The notes below the pieces were generated by a model, which made no database searches, was not told where the DNA came from, and saw only the letters and a program-made list of their open reading frames with translations. Shown here piece after piece: positions 1 through 7,848 of a stretch of DNA of 41,222 nucleotides. The translations under genes and the position numbers were made by a program. Origin of the DNA: Actinomadura bangladeshensis (GTDB lineage: Bacteria; Actinomycetota; Actinomycetes; Streptosporangiales; Streptosporangiaceae). Positions within the stretch are counted from its first letter, which is position 1, and each line of letters begins with the position of its first letter. Location of the stretch: NCBI RefSeq assembly GCF_004348335.1, contig NZ_SMJW01000042.1, positions 1 through 41,222 of the forward strand, read 5' to 3'.

Positions 1-544
1 GGGCGGACGGGGCCTCGGCCGGGGCGCCGCCGCGGATCGCGGCCTCGATGTCGGCGCGCACGATCCGCCCGCCCGGGCCCGAGCCGCTCAGCGTCGACAG
101 GTCGATGCCGTGGTCGCGGGCCAGCCGGCGCGCCAGCGGCGACGACGGCGGGCGGGAGGCCGCGGAGCGCTCCGGCGCCCGCGCGGGCGCCGCCGGCGCC
201 GGTTCCGCCGCGGCCTTGGGCTCTTCCTCGGCCTTGGGTGAGGGCTCCGGCTGCGGCTCGGGCTCCGCCTTCTCGGCCGGTTCCGCGGGCGCGGTCTGCT
301 CGGCGCCCCCCGCCGGCGCGATCCGGGCGATCGGCGCGCCGATCGCGGCGGACTCGCCCTCCGGGACGAGGATCTCCTCGAGCACGCCGGCCTCGTAGGC
401 CTCGTACTCCATGACCGCCTTGTCGGTCTCGATGTCGACGATGACGTCGCCGACCGCGACCTCGTCCCCGGGCTTCTTCTGCCAGGAGCTGATGACGCCC
501 TCCTCCATGGTGTCGGAGAGGCGGGGCATGAGGATCTCGGTCAT
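1..544 (-). CDS. pdhC: Dihydrolipoamide acyltransferase (E2) of a pyruvate/2-oxoacid dehydrogenase complex, partial
   Basis: This is the 5' part of an E2 gene; the C-terminal catalytic domain lies beyond base 1. The ATG at 544-542 overlaps the E1beta stop as ATGA, so translation is probably coupled. Residues 1-75 form a lipoyl domain, with Lys42 in DIETDKAV as the lipoylated residue. A long Ala/Pro/Glu linker (about 75-135) follows, then a peripheral subunit-binding domain (PLARRLARDHGID to GRIVRADIEAAI). By family knowledge, E2 forms the cytoplasmic core that takes the acyl group from E1 and passes it to CoA. With one lipoyl domain and PDH-like E1 partners, pyruvate is the likely substrate; a branched-chain or acetoin complex cannot be excluded without the catalytic domain. 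Confidence 0.93.
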   Translation of the reverse strand, partial: MTEILMPRLSDTMEEGVISSWQKKPGDEVAVGDVIVDIETDKAVMEYEAYEAGVLEEILVPEGESAAIGAPIARIAPAGGAEQTAPAEPAEKAEPEPQPEPSPKAEEEPKAAAEPAPAAPARAPERSAASRPPSSPLARRLARDHGIDLSTLSGSGPGGRIVRADIEAAIRGGAPAEAPSA

Positions 545-1557
545 GAGGTGGGCTCCAGGACGGGACGGCCGGTGGCGCGGAGCGTGTCGCGGACGGCGGT
601 GAGCAGGGACTCTGCGGACGGCAGCGCCGCCGACTCCAGGGACTTGGCGTAGGGGAGCGGCACCTCGGCCATCGCGACCCGGCGGACCGGGGCGTCCAGC
701 CAGTCGAACGCGCCCTCCTGGATCGTCGCGGCGATCTCGGCGCCGATGCCGTAGGTGAGCCAGTCGTCCTCGGCGACGACCGCGCAGCCGGTCTTGCGGA
801 CCGACTCCACGATGGTCGCCCGGTCCAGCGGGCGCAGGCTGCGCAGGTCGACGACCTCGGCGGACACGCCCTCGGCGGCGAGCTTCTCGGCGACCTCGCC
901 GGCGACCCGCGCCATCCGCGAGTAGCCGATGAGCGTGATGTCGGTGCCCTCGCGGGTGACGCCGGCCCGGCCGATCTCGGCGGGCTCGATGTCCTCGATC
1001 GCGTCGGGGATCTCGGCCTTGGTGTTGTAGAGCGCGAGGTTCTCCAGGAACAGCACCGGGTCGTCGTCGCGGATCGCGGCCTTCAGCATCGCCGACGCCT
1101 CCGCCGGGGTGGACGGCGCGACGACCTTCAGCCCGGGGATGAAGGAGTAGAACAGCTCGACGTTCTGCGAGTGCGTGGCGCCGAGCTGCTGCCCGCCGCC
1201 GCCCGGGGTGCGGATCACCATCGGGACGCTGGACTGCCCGCCGAACATCCCGTAGATCTTGGCGGCGTGGTTGACGATCTGGTCCAGCGCGAGCAGCGAG
1301 AAGTTGATCGTCATGATCTCCACGACCGGGCGGAGGCCGAGCATCGCCGCGCCGATCGCGGCGCCGACGAAGCCCTCCTCGGCGATCGGGGTGTCGCGGA
1401 CCCGCTTCGGCCCGAACTCCTTGAGCAGCCCCTCGGTGATCTTGTAGGAGCCCTCGAAGAGCCCGATCTCCTCGCCCATGAGCAGGACGTTCTCGTCCCG
1501 CAGCATCTCGGCGCGGAGCGTGTCCCGGAGGGCCTGGCGGTAGGTCACGGTTGCCAT
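541..1557 (-). CDS. pdhB: Pyruvate dehydrogenase E1 component, beta subunit
   Basis: A 338-residue E1beta, the usual length. The open frame runs much further upstream, but homology starts at MATVTYRQALRD, so the ATG at 1557 is used; it lies 11 bases after the E1alpha stop. Visible family signatures are LMGEEIGLFEGSYK (about 25-40), DTPIAEEGFVGAAIGAA, the GGQSSVPMVIRTPGGGG segment, THSQ and VVDLRSLRPLD. Together with E1alpha it makes the thiamine-diphosphate heterotetramer that decarboxylates pyruvate and reductively acylates the E2 lipoyl arm. It is the second gene of a tight three-gene operon whose stop overlaps the E2 start. The alternative is a 2-oxoisovalerate dehydrogenase subunit. Confidence 0.94.
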   Translation of the reverse strand: MATVTYRQALRDTLRAEMLRDENVLLMGEEIGLFEGSYKITEGLLKEFGPKRVRDTPIAEEGFVGAAIGAAMLGLRPVVEIMTINFSLLALDQIVNHAAKIYGMFGGQSSVPMVIRTPGGGGQQLGATHSQNVELFYSFIPGLKVVAPSTPAEASAMLKAAIRDDDPVLFLENLALYNTKAEIPDAIEDIEPAEIGRAGVTREGTDITLIGYSRMARVAGEVAEKLAAEGVSAEVVDLRSLRPLDRATIVESVRKTGCAVVAEDDWLTYGIGAEIAATIQEGAFDWLDAPVRRVAMAEVPLPYAKSLESAALPSAESLLTAVRDTLRATGRPVLEPTS

Positions 1558-1568
1558 GGGGGTGCCTC

Positions 1569-2690
1569 TCAGGAACGGAATACGGGGTCGGCGGGGAACC
1601 GGTGGAGATCGCCCGGCACCGGCGTTGCGTAGGTGTAGTCGAACAGCGTGGAGATGTCGGGCTCCGGGCTCTCGTCGGCGAACTTCGCGGCCTCGTCCAC
1701 CTCGGCGGTGACCTCGGCGTCGAGCCGGTCGCGGTCCTCGTGGGACAGGATCCCGGCCTCCTCCAGGTCCAGCGCCATCTTCGCGAGGGGATCGGCGGCC
1801 TTCAGCGCGTCCTTCTCCTCCCGGGTCCGGTAGCGGGCCGGGTCGACGACCGAGTGCCCCTTGAGCCGCGGGCTGAGGGTCTCCAGCAGGTAGGGCTTGC
1901 TCTCGGCACGGGCGCGCTCGACGGCGGTGCGCGCGGCGTCCCGCACCGCGACGACGTCGGCGCCGTCCACGCGGGCGCTCTCCATCCGGTAGGCGGCGCC
2001 GCGCTTGTACAGCTCGGGCTCCGCGGACGACTTCTCCACGGTCGTGCCCATACCCAGGCCGTTGTTGATCACAACGAACACGATCGGGAGGTCCCACAGG
2101 GCGGCGATGTTCAGCGACTCGTGGAACGCGCCGATCGCGGCCGTCCCGTCGCCCATCTGGCACATGACGACCTCGTCGCCGCCCTTGTAGGAGACGGCGA
2201 GCGCGGCGCCGGTCGCGAGCGGCAGCTGGCCGCCGACGATGCCGTACCCGCCGAGCAGCCGGGCCTCGGAGTCGAACAGGTGCATCGACCCGCCCCAGCC
2301 CTTGGACACGCCCGTGGAACGCCCGTACAGCTCGGCCATCACGCGGTCGGCGCCGATGCCCTTGGCGATCGCGTAGCCGTGCTCGCGGTAGTTGGTGAAG
2401 AGGTAGTCGTCGGGGCGCAGCGCGGCCATCAGCCCGACGACCGTGGCCTCCTCGCCGAGGTTCAGGTGGCAGTAACCGCCGATCTTGGCCTCGGTGTAGG
2501 CGCGGGCCGCGCGCTCCTCGAACCGCCTGATCAGGAGCATCTGCCGGTAGTAGCCGACGAGCGTCTCGGCGTCCTCCGCCGGGACCTTCGGCGGCGCCGC
2601 GGCGGTCGTGGACTCCGAGCCCTTGGACTCCGAGCCCTTGCCGCGCGTTCTCCGGCCTCGCGCCGGAGCGGCCTTGGCGGTCTCAGCCAT
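1569..2690 (-). CDS. pdhA: Pyruvate dehydrogenase E1 component, alpha subunit
   Basis: A 373-residue E1alpha and first gene of the operon. The ATG at 2690 is preceded on its strand by AGGAAGG at good spacing. The thiamine-diphosphate motif is complete: GDG at 180-182, 26 residues, then NN at 209-210. Other matches include LLIRRFEERAARAY (about 52-65), TNYREHGYAIAKG and GWGGSMHLFD. The first 38 or so residues are an Ala/Lys/Arg/Ser-rich extension containing a duplicated five-residue unit (KGSES twice). The GntR gene upstream is divergent, and the shared 151-bp gap contains a perfect palindrome, so this promoter is probably controlled by that regulator. Confidence 0.94.
   Translation of the reverse strand: MAETAKAAPARGRRTRGKGSESKGSESTTAAAPPKVPAEDAETLVGYYRQMLLIRRFEERAARAYTEAKIGGYCHLNLGEEATVVGLMAALRPDDYLFTNYREHGYAIAKGIGADRVMAELYGRSTGVSKGWGGSMHLFDSEARLLGGYGIVGGQLPLATGAALAVSYKGGDEVVMCQMGDGTAAIGAFHESLNIAALWDLPIVFVVINNGLGMGTTVEKSSAEPELYKRGAAYRMESARVDGADVVAVRDAARTAVERARAESKPYLLETLSPRLKGHSVVDPARYRTREEKDALKAADPLAKMALDLEEAGILSHEDRDRLDAEVTAEVDEAAKFADESPEPDISTLFDYTYATPVPGDLHRFPADPVFRS
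2610..2639. repeat. 15-bp tandem duplication in the pdhA 5' coding region
   Basis: Two exact copies of GGACTCCGAGCCCTT (plus strand) lie head to tail. They encode a doubled KGSES unit in the disordered N-terminal extension of E1alpha and keep the frame. Confidence 0.9.
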
Positions 2691-2757
2691 TCGGCGACCT
2701 TCCTGTGTCCGGGGCAGCGTCGTAGGATCGCCACGACACTCCCGATCATCATTGATC

Positions 2758-2771
2758 TATGATCGATCATA
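2758..2771. promoter_or_regulatory. Perfect 14-bp palindrome between pdhA and the GntR gene
   Basis: TATGATCGATCATA is its own reverse complement and sits in the divergent gap, 67 bp from the pdhA start and 70 bp from the regulator start. It is embedded in an unusually AT-rich stretch with further GATC half sites (2744-2764). Placement and symmetry suggest an operator for the adjacent FadR-type regulator, possibly controlling both directions. This is inferred from position only. Confidence 0.6.
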
Positions 2772-2827
2772 TTCCACGGAGTCAGGATTCGCCTACCCCA
2801 TCACGAGGTACTTACCCATCGTGGCGC

Positions 2828-2833
2828 TACGAT
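2828..2833 (+). promoter_or_regulatory. Candidate -10 element for a leaderless GntR transcript
   Basis: TACGAT fits the actinobacterial TANNNT -10 element. It ends 8 bases before the GTG at 2842, so transcription would begin at or next to the start codon. There is no clear Shine-Dalgarno sequence. No convincing -35 is visible. Confidence 0.45.
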
Positions 2834-2841
2834 CGAGTTTC

Positions 2842-3471
2842 GTGAACACGCCCGCCCAACTGCTGCGCACCGGACTCGCCGACCAGATCCGGGAGTTCAT
2901 CGTGGAGGGCATCAGCTCGGGCCGGTGGGAGCCGGGCGAGCGCGTCGTCGAACGGCGGATCGCCGCCGAGCTCGGGGTCAGCCAGGGCCCCGTCCGCGAG
3001 GCGCTCCGTCAGCTGGAGGCGCAGCGGCTGATCGAGTCGCTGCCGAACCGCGGCGCCCGCGTCCGCGACTTCACCGAGCGTGACCTCGCCGAGATCTTCC
3101 CCGTCCGGGCCGGGCTGGAGCGGACGGCCGTGGAGCTGGCGCTGCCCCGCCTCGCCGGCTGCGTGGACGCACTGGAAGCGCACAACGACCAGCTCGCGGA
3201 GGCCGCGCGCGAGGGCGACCTGCAGGCGCAGATGCGGCTCAGCATCGCCTTCCACCGCGAGATCGTCGAGACGGCCGGGAACCGGCTGCTCGTCTCGGTG
3301 TGGGAGGGGCTCGGCATCGAGCTGTGGACGACGCTGTCGCTGCGCCTCCACCACACGGAGATCTACTCCAAGTCGGCCGAGCACGCGGAGCTGATCGAGG
3401 CGTTCCGCCGCGGCGACCCGGAGGCGCCGCAGTTCCTGCACGACCACGTCATGAACTACGCGCCCCAGTGA
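2842..3471 (+). CDS. GntR-family (FadR/FCD subfamily) transcriptional regulator
   Basis: A 209-residue regulator. Residues about 8-75 are a GntR winged helix-turn-helix (LADQIREFIVEGI, ERRIAAELGVSQGPVREALRQLEAQRLIE). An FCD effector domain follows, with metal-ligand-type histidines in AFHREIVE, SAEHAELIEAF and LHDHV. The GTG at 2842 is chosen because homology begins at NTPAQLLRTGLADQI and a TACGAT box sits 8 bases upstream; an in-frame GTG at 2821 would add seven residues. It is divergent from the PDH operon, so it probably senses an organic acid such as pyruvate or lactate and controls that operon. The ligand is a guess from context. Confidence 0.88.
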   Translation: MNTPAQLLRTGLADQIREFIVEGISSGRWEPGERVVERRIAAELGVSQGPVREALRQLEAQRLIESLPNRGARVRDFTERDLAEIFPVRAGLERTAVELALPRLAGCVDALEAHNDQLAEAAREGDLQAQMRLSIAFHREIVETAGNRLLVSVWEGLGIELWTTLSLRLHHTEIYSKSAEHAELIEAFRRGDPEAPQFLHDHVMNYAPQ

Positions 3472-3481
3472 TCGAACTCCG

Positions 3482-3504
3482 GTGACCGGGCGGCGCCGGG
3501 TCAC
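3482..3504. terminator. Hairpin between convergent GntR genes
   Basis: GTGACC and GGTCAC form a 6-bp stem that continues, after one mismatch, with three more pairs around a GGC loop. It lies in the 29-bp gap between two convergent genes and overlaps the minus-strand stop, as expected for a compact two-way terminator. There is no T-tract. Confidence 0.4.
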
Positions 3505-4190
3505 TCCTGCTCGCGGTAGGCCTTCATGAGCTGGGCCTCGGCGTCGTCCAGGTAGGAGCGCAGCTCCCGCTCGGCCTCCGCGAAGCCGCCCCGCGCGATC
3601 AGGTCGCAGAGCCGCCGGTTGCGGGCGAGGTACGGCTCGTGGAACTCGCGCGGCGAGCCCATCTCGTGGAAGACGAGCCGCATCTCGGCGAGCAGGTGCC
3701 GGGTCATCTCGTCCACCCGCGGGCTGCCCACCAGCGCGGCGAGGGCCTGGTGGAAGCGGATGTCGGCGGTGCCCACGTCCGGCCACCGCTCGGCCGCTGC
3801 GGCGCGCTCGCCGTCCCGGACCGCGGCCTCCAGCCGGGCGAGGGCCTCGGGCGGGGCGCCGGGCGCGCACCGCACGCCCTCGCACTCCAGGATCCGCCGC
3901 ACCCGGTACAGGTCGGCCAGGCCGTCGGCGGTCACGCGGCGCACGAAGACGCCCCGGTTGAACTCGTGGACGAGCAGCCGTTCCTGGACGAGCAGCCGGA
4001 ACGCCTCCCGCATCGTGTTGCGGGACACCTTCACGGCGCGGCACAGGTCCTCTTCGGGGAGCCGCGCGCCGGGCACGAGCCGCCCGTCGGTGATCTGGTC
4101 GCGGAGCAGGTCGGCCACTCGCGCTGCGGTGCTCGACCGGTCCAGGCCGTGCCGCGCCGCCGCGATCTCGTCGAGCCACGACTCCGTCAT
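3501..4190 (-). CDS. GntR-family (FCD) regulator next to the 5-oxoprolinase operon
   Basis: A 229-residue protein starting at the ATG at 4190 (MTESWLDEIAAARHG), which has GGAGGGG upstream; an in-frame ATG at 4229 would add 13 residues with no such signal. Residues about 16-85 are the GntR winged helix (RVADLLRDQITDG, EEDLCRAVKVSRNTMREAFRLL). An FCD-like all-helical domain follows. Of the usual metal-binding histidines only the one in RFHQALAAL is evident; the later positions read ARNRRLCDLI and LRSYLDD, so metal binding may be lost. It is divergent from the permease-pxpBC-ycsI operon, with a TTGTTGAACAA-type palindrome between them. It is a functional counterpart of Bacillus kipR, although KipR is IclR-type. 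Confidence 0.87.
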   Translation of the reverse strand: MTESWLDEIAAARHGLDRSSTAARVADLLRDQITDGRLVPGARLPEEDLCRAVKVSRNTMREAFRLLVQERLLVHEFNRGVFVRRVTADGLADLYRVRRILECEGVRCAPGAPPEALARLEAAVRDGERAAAAERWPDVGTADIRFHQALAALVGSPRVDEMTRHLLAEMRLVFHEMGSPREFHEPYLARNRRLCDLIARGGFAEAERELRSYLDDAEAQLMKAYREQE

Positions 4191-4263
4191 CGACCGCCCC
4201 TCCGCGTGCGTGGGGCAAGCGTATCCCATCGGCCGAAGAATCTCTCAACAAGGGGATTGCTGG

Positions 4264-4276
4264 ATTGTTGAACAAT
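4264..4276. promoter_or_regulatory. Inverted repeat, candidate GntR operator for the pxp operon
   Basis: ATTGTTGAACAAT has perfect 6-bp arms around one central base. The core resembles the GT-N-AC operators of FadR-type GntR proteins. It is 44 bp upstream of the permease start and 74 bp from the divergent regulator start. A related half site, CTCAACAAG, lies at 4244-4252. Confidence 0.6.
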
Positions 4277-4319
4277 CTCTACCCTGACGGAAAGCCGACA
4301 CCCGAGAAGGGTCACCCCC

Positions 4320-5549
4320 ATGACGGACCGGACCGCCCTGGACGCCCCACCGGCACCACCCGCCTACTCCCGCCGCGGCGCGCTGCTCGGCGCCATGTTC
4401 CTGATGGCCACCAGCGCCATCGGCCCCGGCTTCATCACCCAGACCACCGTGTTCACCGCCGAGCTCGGCGCGGCGTTCGCGTTCGCGATCGTGGTGTCCG
4501 TGCTGGTGGACATCGCGATCCAGCTGAACGTGTGGCGCGTCGTCGGCGTGTCCGGAATGCGCGCCCAGGAACTCGGCAACCGCGTCCTGCCCGGCGCCGG
4601 CTACGGGCTCGCCGCCCTCGACGTCTTCGGCGGACTGGTCTTCAACATCGGCAACATCGCCGGCACCGCGCTCGGGCTGAACGCGCTGCTCGGCCTGGAC
4701 GTCAAGATCGGCGGCGGGATCTCCGCGCTCGTCGCCATCGCGATCTTCCTGAGCCGGCGCGCGGGCGTCGCGATGGACCGCATCGTCGTCGTCCTCGGCG
4801 CCGCGATGATCCTGCTGACGCTGTACGTCGCGTTCGTGTCCGACCCGCCGCTCGGGGACGCGCTGAAGCAGAGCGTCGCGCCCGAGACCGTCGACTTCCT
4901 CGTCATCACCACCCTGATCGGAGGGACGGTCGGCGGCTACATCACCTACGCGGGCGCGCACCGCATGATCGAGTCCGGGCTGACCGGGCGCGAGAACGTC
5001 CGGGAGATCAACCGCAGCGCGGTCACCGGCATCCTCGTCACCGGCGTGATGCGGGTGCTGCTGTTCCTCGCCGTCCTCGGCGTCGTCGCCGGCGGCGTGA
5101 CCCTGGCGAAGGAGAACGCCCCCGCGTCGGCGTTCGAGCACGCGGCGGGCCAGGCCGGGCTGCGCGTCTTCGGCCTGATCATGTGGTCGGCCGCGATCAC
5201 CTCGGTCATCGGGGCCAGCTACACCTCGGTGTCGTTCCTCGTCTCGTTCTCCTCGTTCGTCGAGCGGTACCGCAACCGGCTGGTGGTGGCGTTCATCCTC
5301 GTCTCCGCGTCGATCTACCTCGCGATCGGCACCGCCCCGGCCAAGCTGCTCATCCTCGCGGGCGCGCTCAACGGGCTGATCCTGCCGTTCGGCCTGGCCG
5401 TGCTGCTGTGGGCCGCCGGTCGCCGCCGCGACCTGCTCGGCGGCTACCGGTACCCGGTCTGGCTGCTCGCCCTCGGCGCCGCCGCCTGGCTGCTGTCGCT
5501 CTACCTGGGCTGGAACTCGCTGTCCCAACTCGACGACCTCTGGAGCTGA
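4320..5549 (+). CDS. NRAMP-like permease of the 5-oxoproline cluster (YcsG type)
   Basis: A 409-residue protein with about eleven hydrophobic segments. The first helix reads SAIGPGFITQ where classical NRAMP metal transporters have a DPGN metal-binding motif, so the key Asp and Asn are missing. That argues against manganese or iron transport. It is the first gene of a run with pxpB, pxpC and a DUF1445 gene, as in Bacillus ycsG-ycsI-kipI-kipA, so the likely substrate is 5-oxoproline (pyroglutamate) or a related acid. The substrate is inference. The ATG at 4320 has GAGAAGGG upstream, and the stop is 3 bases before the next start. Confidence 0.85.
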   Translation: MTDRTALDAPPAPPAYSRRGALLGAMFLMATSAIGPGFITQTTVFTAELGAAFAFAIVVSVLVDIAIQLNVWRVVGVSGMRAQELGNRVLPGAGYGLAALDVFGGLVFNIGNIAGTALGLNALLGLDVKIGGGISALVAIAIFLSRRAGVAMDRIVVVLGAAMILLTLYVAFVSDPPLGDALKQSVAPETVDFLVITTLIGGTVGGYITYAGAHRMIESGLTGRENVREINRSAVTGILVTGVMRVLLFLAVLGVVAGGVTLAKENAPASAFEHAAGQAGLRVFGLIMWSAAITSVIGASYTSVSFLVSFSSFVERYRNRLVVAFILVSASIYLAIGTAPAKLLILAGALNGLILPFGLAVLLWAAGRRRDLLGGYRYPVWLLALGAAAWLLSLYLGWNSLSQLDDLWS

Positions 5550-5552
5550 CGG

Positions 5553-6152
5553 GTGCGGATCCTCCCGAGCGGCGACGCGGCACTGCTGGTCGAACCACCC
5601 GACCCGCGGGCCCTGTACGCGGCGCTGGCCGCGTCGCCGCCGCCCGGCGTCGCCGACGTCGTCCCGGCGGCCCGCACGCTGACGCTGCTGCTCGACCCGT
5701 CCGCCGACCCGGTCGCGGTGGCCGCCGCCGTGCGCGCCGCCCGGCCGGTCCCGGCGGGCGGAGGCGCCGGCGCCGTCGAGGTCCCCGTCGTCTACGACGG
5801 CGCGGACCTCGGCGAGGTCGCCGCGCTCACCGGCCTGACCCCGGCCGAGGTGATCGCCGCGCACACCGGGGCCCCGTGGCGGGTCGCGTTCACCGGGTTC
5901 GCGCCCGGATTCGGGTACCTGGAGGGCGGCGACCCGCGGCTGGACGTCCCGCGCCGCGCCGTCCCGCGCGTCCGCGTCCCGGCGGGCGCGGTCGGCCTCG
6001 CCGGGCGCTACAGCGGCGTCTACCCGGTCGAGTCGCCGGGCGGCTGGCAGCTCATAGGACGCACGGAGGCCGTCCTATGGGACCTCGACCGCGACCCGCC
6101 TGCCCTGCTCCGGCCCGGGATCTCAGTTCGTTTCGTGGAGCGGGAACCATGA
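5553..6152 (+). CDS. pxpB: 5-oxoprolinase subunit PxpB (KipI family)
   Basis: A 199-residue protein, shorter than the roughly 240 of Bacillus KipI. The GTG at 5553 follows the permease stop by 3 bases. The family core is clear: [14 protein letters not shown] (about 112-125), then the carboxylation-type fold with [17 protein letters not shown] and [11 protein letters not shown] near the C-terminus. In bacteria, PxpA, PxpB and PxpC together hydrolyse 5-oxo-L-proline to glutamate using ATP. Older work on Bacillus describes KipI as a KinA kinase inhibitor, but the cluster here points to the metabolic role. The stop overlaps the pxpC start as ATGA. Confidence 0.9.
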   Translation: MRILPSGDAALLVEPPDPRALYAALAASPPPGVADVVPAARTLTLLLDPSADPVAVAAAVRAARPVPAGGGAGAVEVPVVYDGADLGEVAALTGLTPAEVIAAHTGAPWRVAFTGFAPGFGYLEGGDPRLDVPRRAVPRVRVPAGAVGLAGRYSGVYPVESPGGWQLIGRTEAVLWDLDRDPPALLRPGISVRFVEREP

Positions 6153-7039
6153 AACGGGGCCTGGACGTTCTCCATACGGGTCCGCTGGCGACAGTCCAGG
6201 ATCTAGGCCGACCGGGTCTGGCGGCGCTCGGCGTGGGGGTGTCGGGCGCCGCGGACCCGGTTTCCCTTCGCCTCGCCAACCGCGCCGTCGGCAATGCCGG
6301 CGGCGCGGCCGCGATCGAGGCCACCCTCGGCGGGCTGCGCGTCCGCTGCCGGGGCGGCGTCTTCGCCGCCGTCACCGGCGCGCCCGTCCCGCTGCTGGTC
6401 GACGGGCGACCCGAGGCGCCCTACTCGGTCCTCCACCTCCCGGACGGCGCCGAACTCCGGATGGGCGCACCGCCCGCCGGCCTGCGGAGCTACCTCGCGG
6501 TGCGCGGCGGAATCGCCGTCCCGCCCGTCCTCGGCTCCCGCGCCACCGACACGCTCGCCGGCCTCGGCCCGCCCCCGCTCAAGCCCGGCGACCTGCTCCC
6601 GGTCGGCCCGCCGCCGCGCGAGGCGCCGCTGCTGGACGTCCTGCCCGTCCGCCCGCCGGCCGCCGGCGACATCGAGCTGCGCGCGGTCCCCGGGCCGCGC
6701 GCCGACTGGTTCGTGCCGGGCGCGCTGGACGCGTTCTTCACCCGCCCCTACACGGTCACCAGCGACATCGACCGCGTCGGCATGCGGCTCGACGGACCCG
6801 GACTGGCCCGCGCGCGGCCCGGCGAGCTGCCCAGCGAGGGGACGGTCACCGGGGCGCTCCAGGTGCCGCCGTCCGGAAAGCCCGTGCTGTTCCTCGCCGA
6901 CCATCCGCTGACCGGCGGGTATCCCGTCATCGCGGTGGTCGCGTCCGCCGACGTCGGGCGCGCCGCCCAGGCCCGCCCCGGCCAGCGGCTCCGTTTCCGG
7001 CCGCACCCGGCCCCGACTCTCGGAAGGGATCCACGATGA
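6149..7039 (+). CDS. pxpC: 5-oxoprolinase subunit PxpC (KipA / biotin-dependent carboxyltransferase fold)
   Basis: A 296-residue protein of the KipA/AHS2 family. The start is fixed by the ATGA overlap with pxpB. Recognisable segments are [17 protein letters not shown] at the N-terminus, [49 protein letters not shown] and the C-terminal [30 protein letters not shown]. It pairs with PxpB in the ATP-dependent ring opening of 5-oxoproline. Fused PxpB-PxpC resembles urea amidolyase domains, but here they are separate, coupled genes. The third partner, PxpA (LamB/YcsF), is not in the window. The stop overlaps the next start. Confidence 0.91.
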   Translation: MKRGLDVLHTGPLATVQDLGRPGLAALGVGVSGAADPVSLRLANRAVGNAGGAAAIEATLGGLRVRCRGGVFAAVTGAPVPLLVDGRPEAPYSVLHLPDGAELRMGAPPAGLRSYLAVRGGIAVPPVLGSRATDTLAGLGPPPLKPGDLLPVGPPPREAPLLDVLPVRPPAAGDIELRAVPGPRADWFVPGALDAFFTRPYTVTSDIDRVGMRLDGPGLARARPGELPSEGTVTGALQVPPSGKPVLFLADHPLTGGYPVIAVVASADVGRAAQARPGQRLRFRPHPAPTLGRDPR

Positions 7040-7827
7040 CCGCACCCCTCGACCCCGGGGCGCTCAGCCCGGACCAGGCCCGCTCGCTGTTCCGGGCCGG
7101 CCTCCGCGTCCCCACCTCCGGCTGGTGCGCGGGCTGGACGCAGGCGAACCTCATCAGCGTGCCCCGTGAGGACGCCTACGACCTGCTCCTGTTCGCCCAG
7201 CGCAACCCCAAGCCGTGCCCGGTCCTGGACGTCACCGAGCCCGGCGGGACGTCCGCCTCCCTGTTCGGCGGCGACCTGCGCACCGACCTGCCCGGATACG
7301 TCGTCTATGAGCACGGCGAACCGGTCGCCGAGGTGTCCGACGCGACCGACTACTGGCGCGGCGACCTCGTCTCGTTCCTCATCGGGTGCAGCTTCACCTT
7401 CGAGGACGCGCTCCGGGAGGCCGGCGTCCCCGTCCGGCACCTCGAGCAGAACCGGAACGTCCCGATGTACCGGACGAACCGGATGTGCCGCCGCGCCGGC
7501 GCGTTCGGCGGCCCGCTCGTCGTCTCGATGCGGCCGGTCCCGGCCGCGCAGGTGGCCGACGCCGTGCGGGTCACGGCCCGGTACCCGTCCGTCCACGGCG
7601 CGCCCGTGCACATCGGCGACCCCGTCGAGCTGGGCGTCGACGACCTGGACGCGCCCGACTTCGGCGACCCGGTCGAGATCCGGGTGGACGAGGTCCCGGT
7701 GTTCTGGGCGTGCGGCGTGACCCCGCAGGCGGCGGTGATGGCGTCCCGCCCGAAGCTCGCCATCGGGCACGCGCCCGGCCACATGGCGATCACCGACGCC
7801 CGCGACACCCGGTACCTCGTGCCCTGA
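7036..7827 (+). CDS. ycsI: DUF1445 (YcsI-type) putative hydro-lyase
   Basis: A 263-residue protein of the DUF1445/COG4336 family, normal in length. Family signatures are [13 protein letters not shown] near the N-terminus, [54 protein letters not shown] and [11 protein letters not shown] near the C-terminus. Members occur in pxpABC clusters, and the mitochondrial relative DGLUCY is a D-glutamate cyclase, which produces 5-oxo-D-proline. A role linking D-glutamate or 5-oxoproline stereochemistry to PxpBC is therefore plausible but unproven here. The start overlaps the pxpC stop (ATGA). It ends this operon; the kinase begins 21 bases later with its own -10-like element. Confidence 0.88.
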   Translation: MTAPLDPGALSPDQARSLFRAGLRVPTSGWCAGWTQANLISVPREDAYDLLLFAQRNPKPCPVLDVTEPGGTSASLFGGDLRTDLPGYVVYEHGEPVAEVSDATDYWRGDLVSFLIGCSFTFEDALREAGVPVRHLEQNRNVPMYRTNRMCRRAGAFGGPLVVSMRPVPAAQVADAVRVTARYPSVHGAPVHIGDPVELGVDDLDAPDFGDPVEIRVDEVPVFWACGVTPQAAVMASRPKLAIGHAPGHMAITDARDTRYLVP

Positions 7828-7835
7828 CTCCGGCA

Positions 7836-7841
7836 TAGGCT
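7836..7841 (+). promoter_or_regulatory. Candidate -10 element for leaderless kinase mRNA
   Basis: TAGGCT ends 7 bases before the kinase ATG at 7849, the spacing expected when transcription begins at the start codon. No Shine-Dalgarno sequence is present in the 21-bp gap. Confidence 0.5.
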
Positions 7842-7848
7842 TCGTCCC

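Noticed and set aside
150..330. Repeat-like GC-rich stretch near the left edge
   Set aside because: It encodes the Ala/Pro/Glu linker between lipoyl and subunit-binding domains of E2; this is ordinary low complexity.
541..2163. A 540-codon frame for E1beta
   Set aside because: The first 202 codons overlap E1alpha out of frame and are Arg/Gly-rich. Homology begins at the ATG at 1557.
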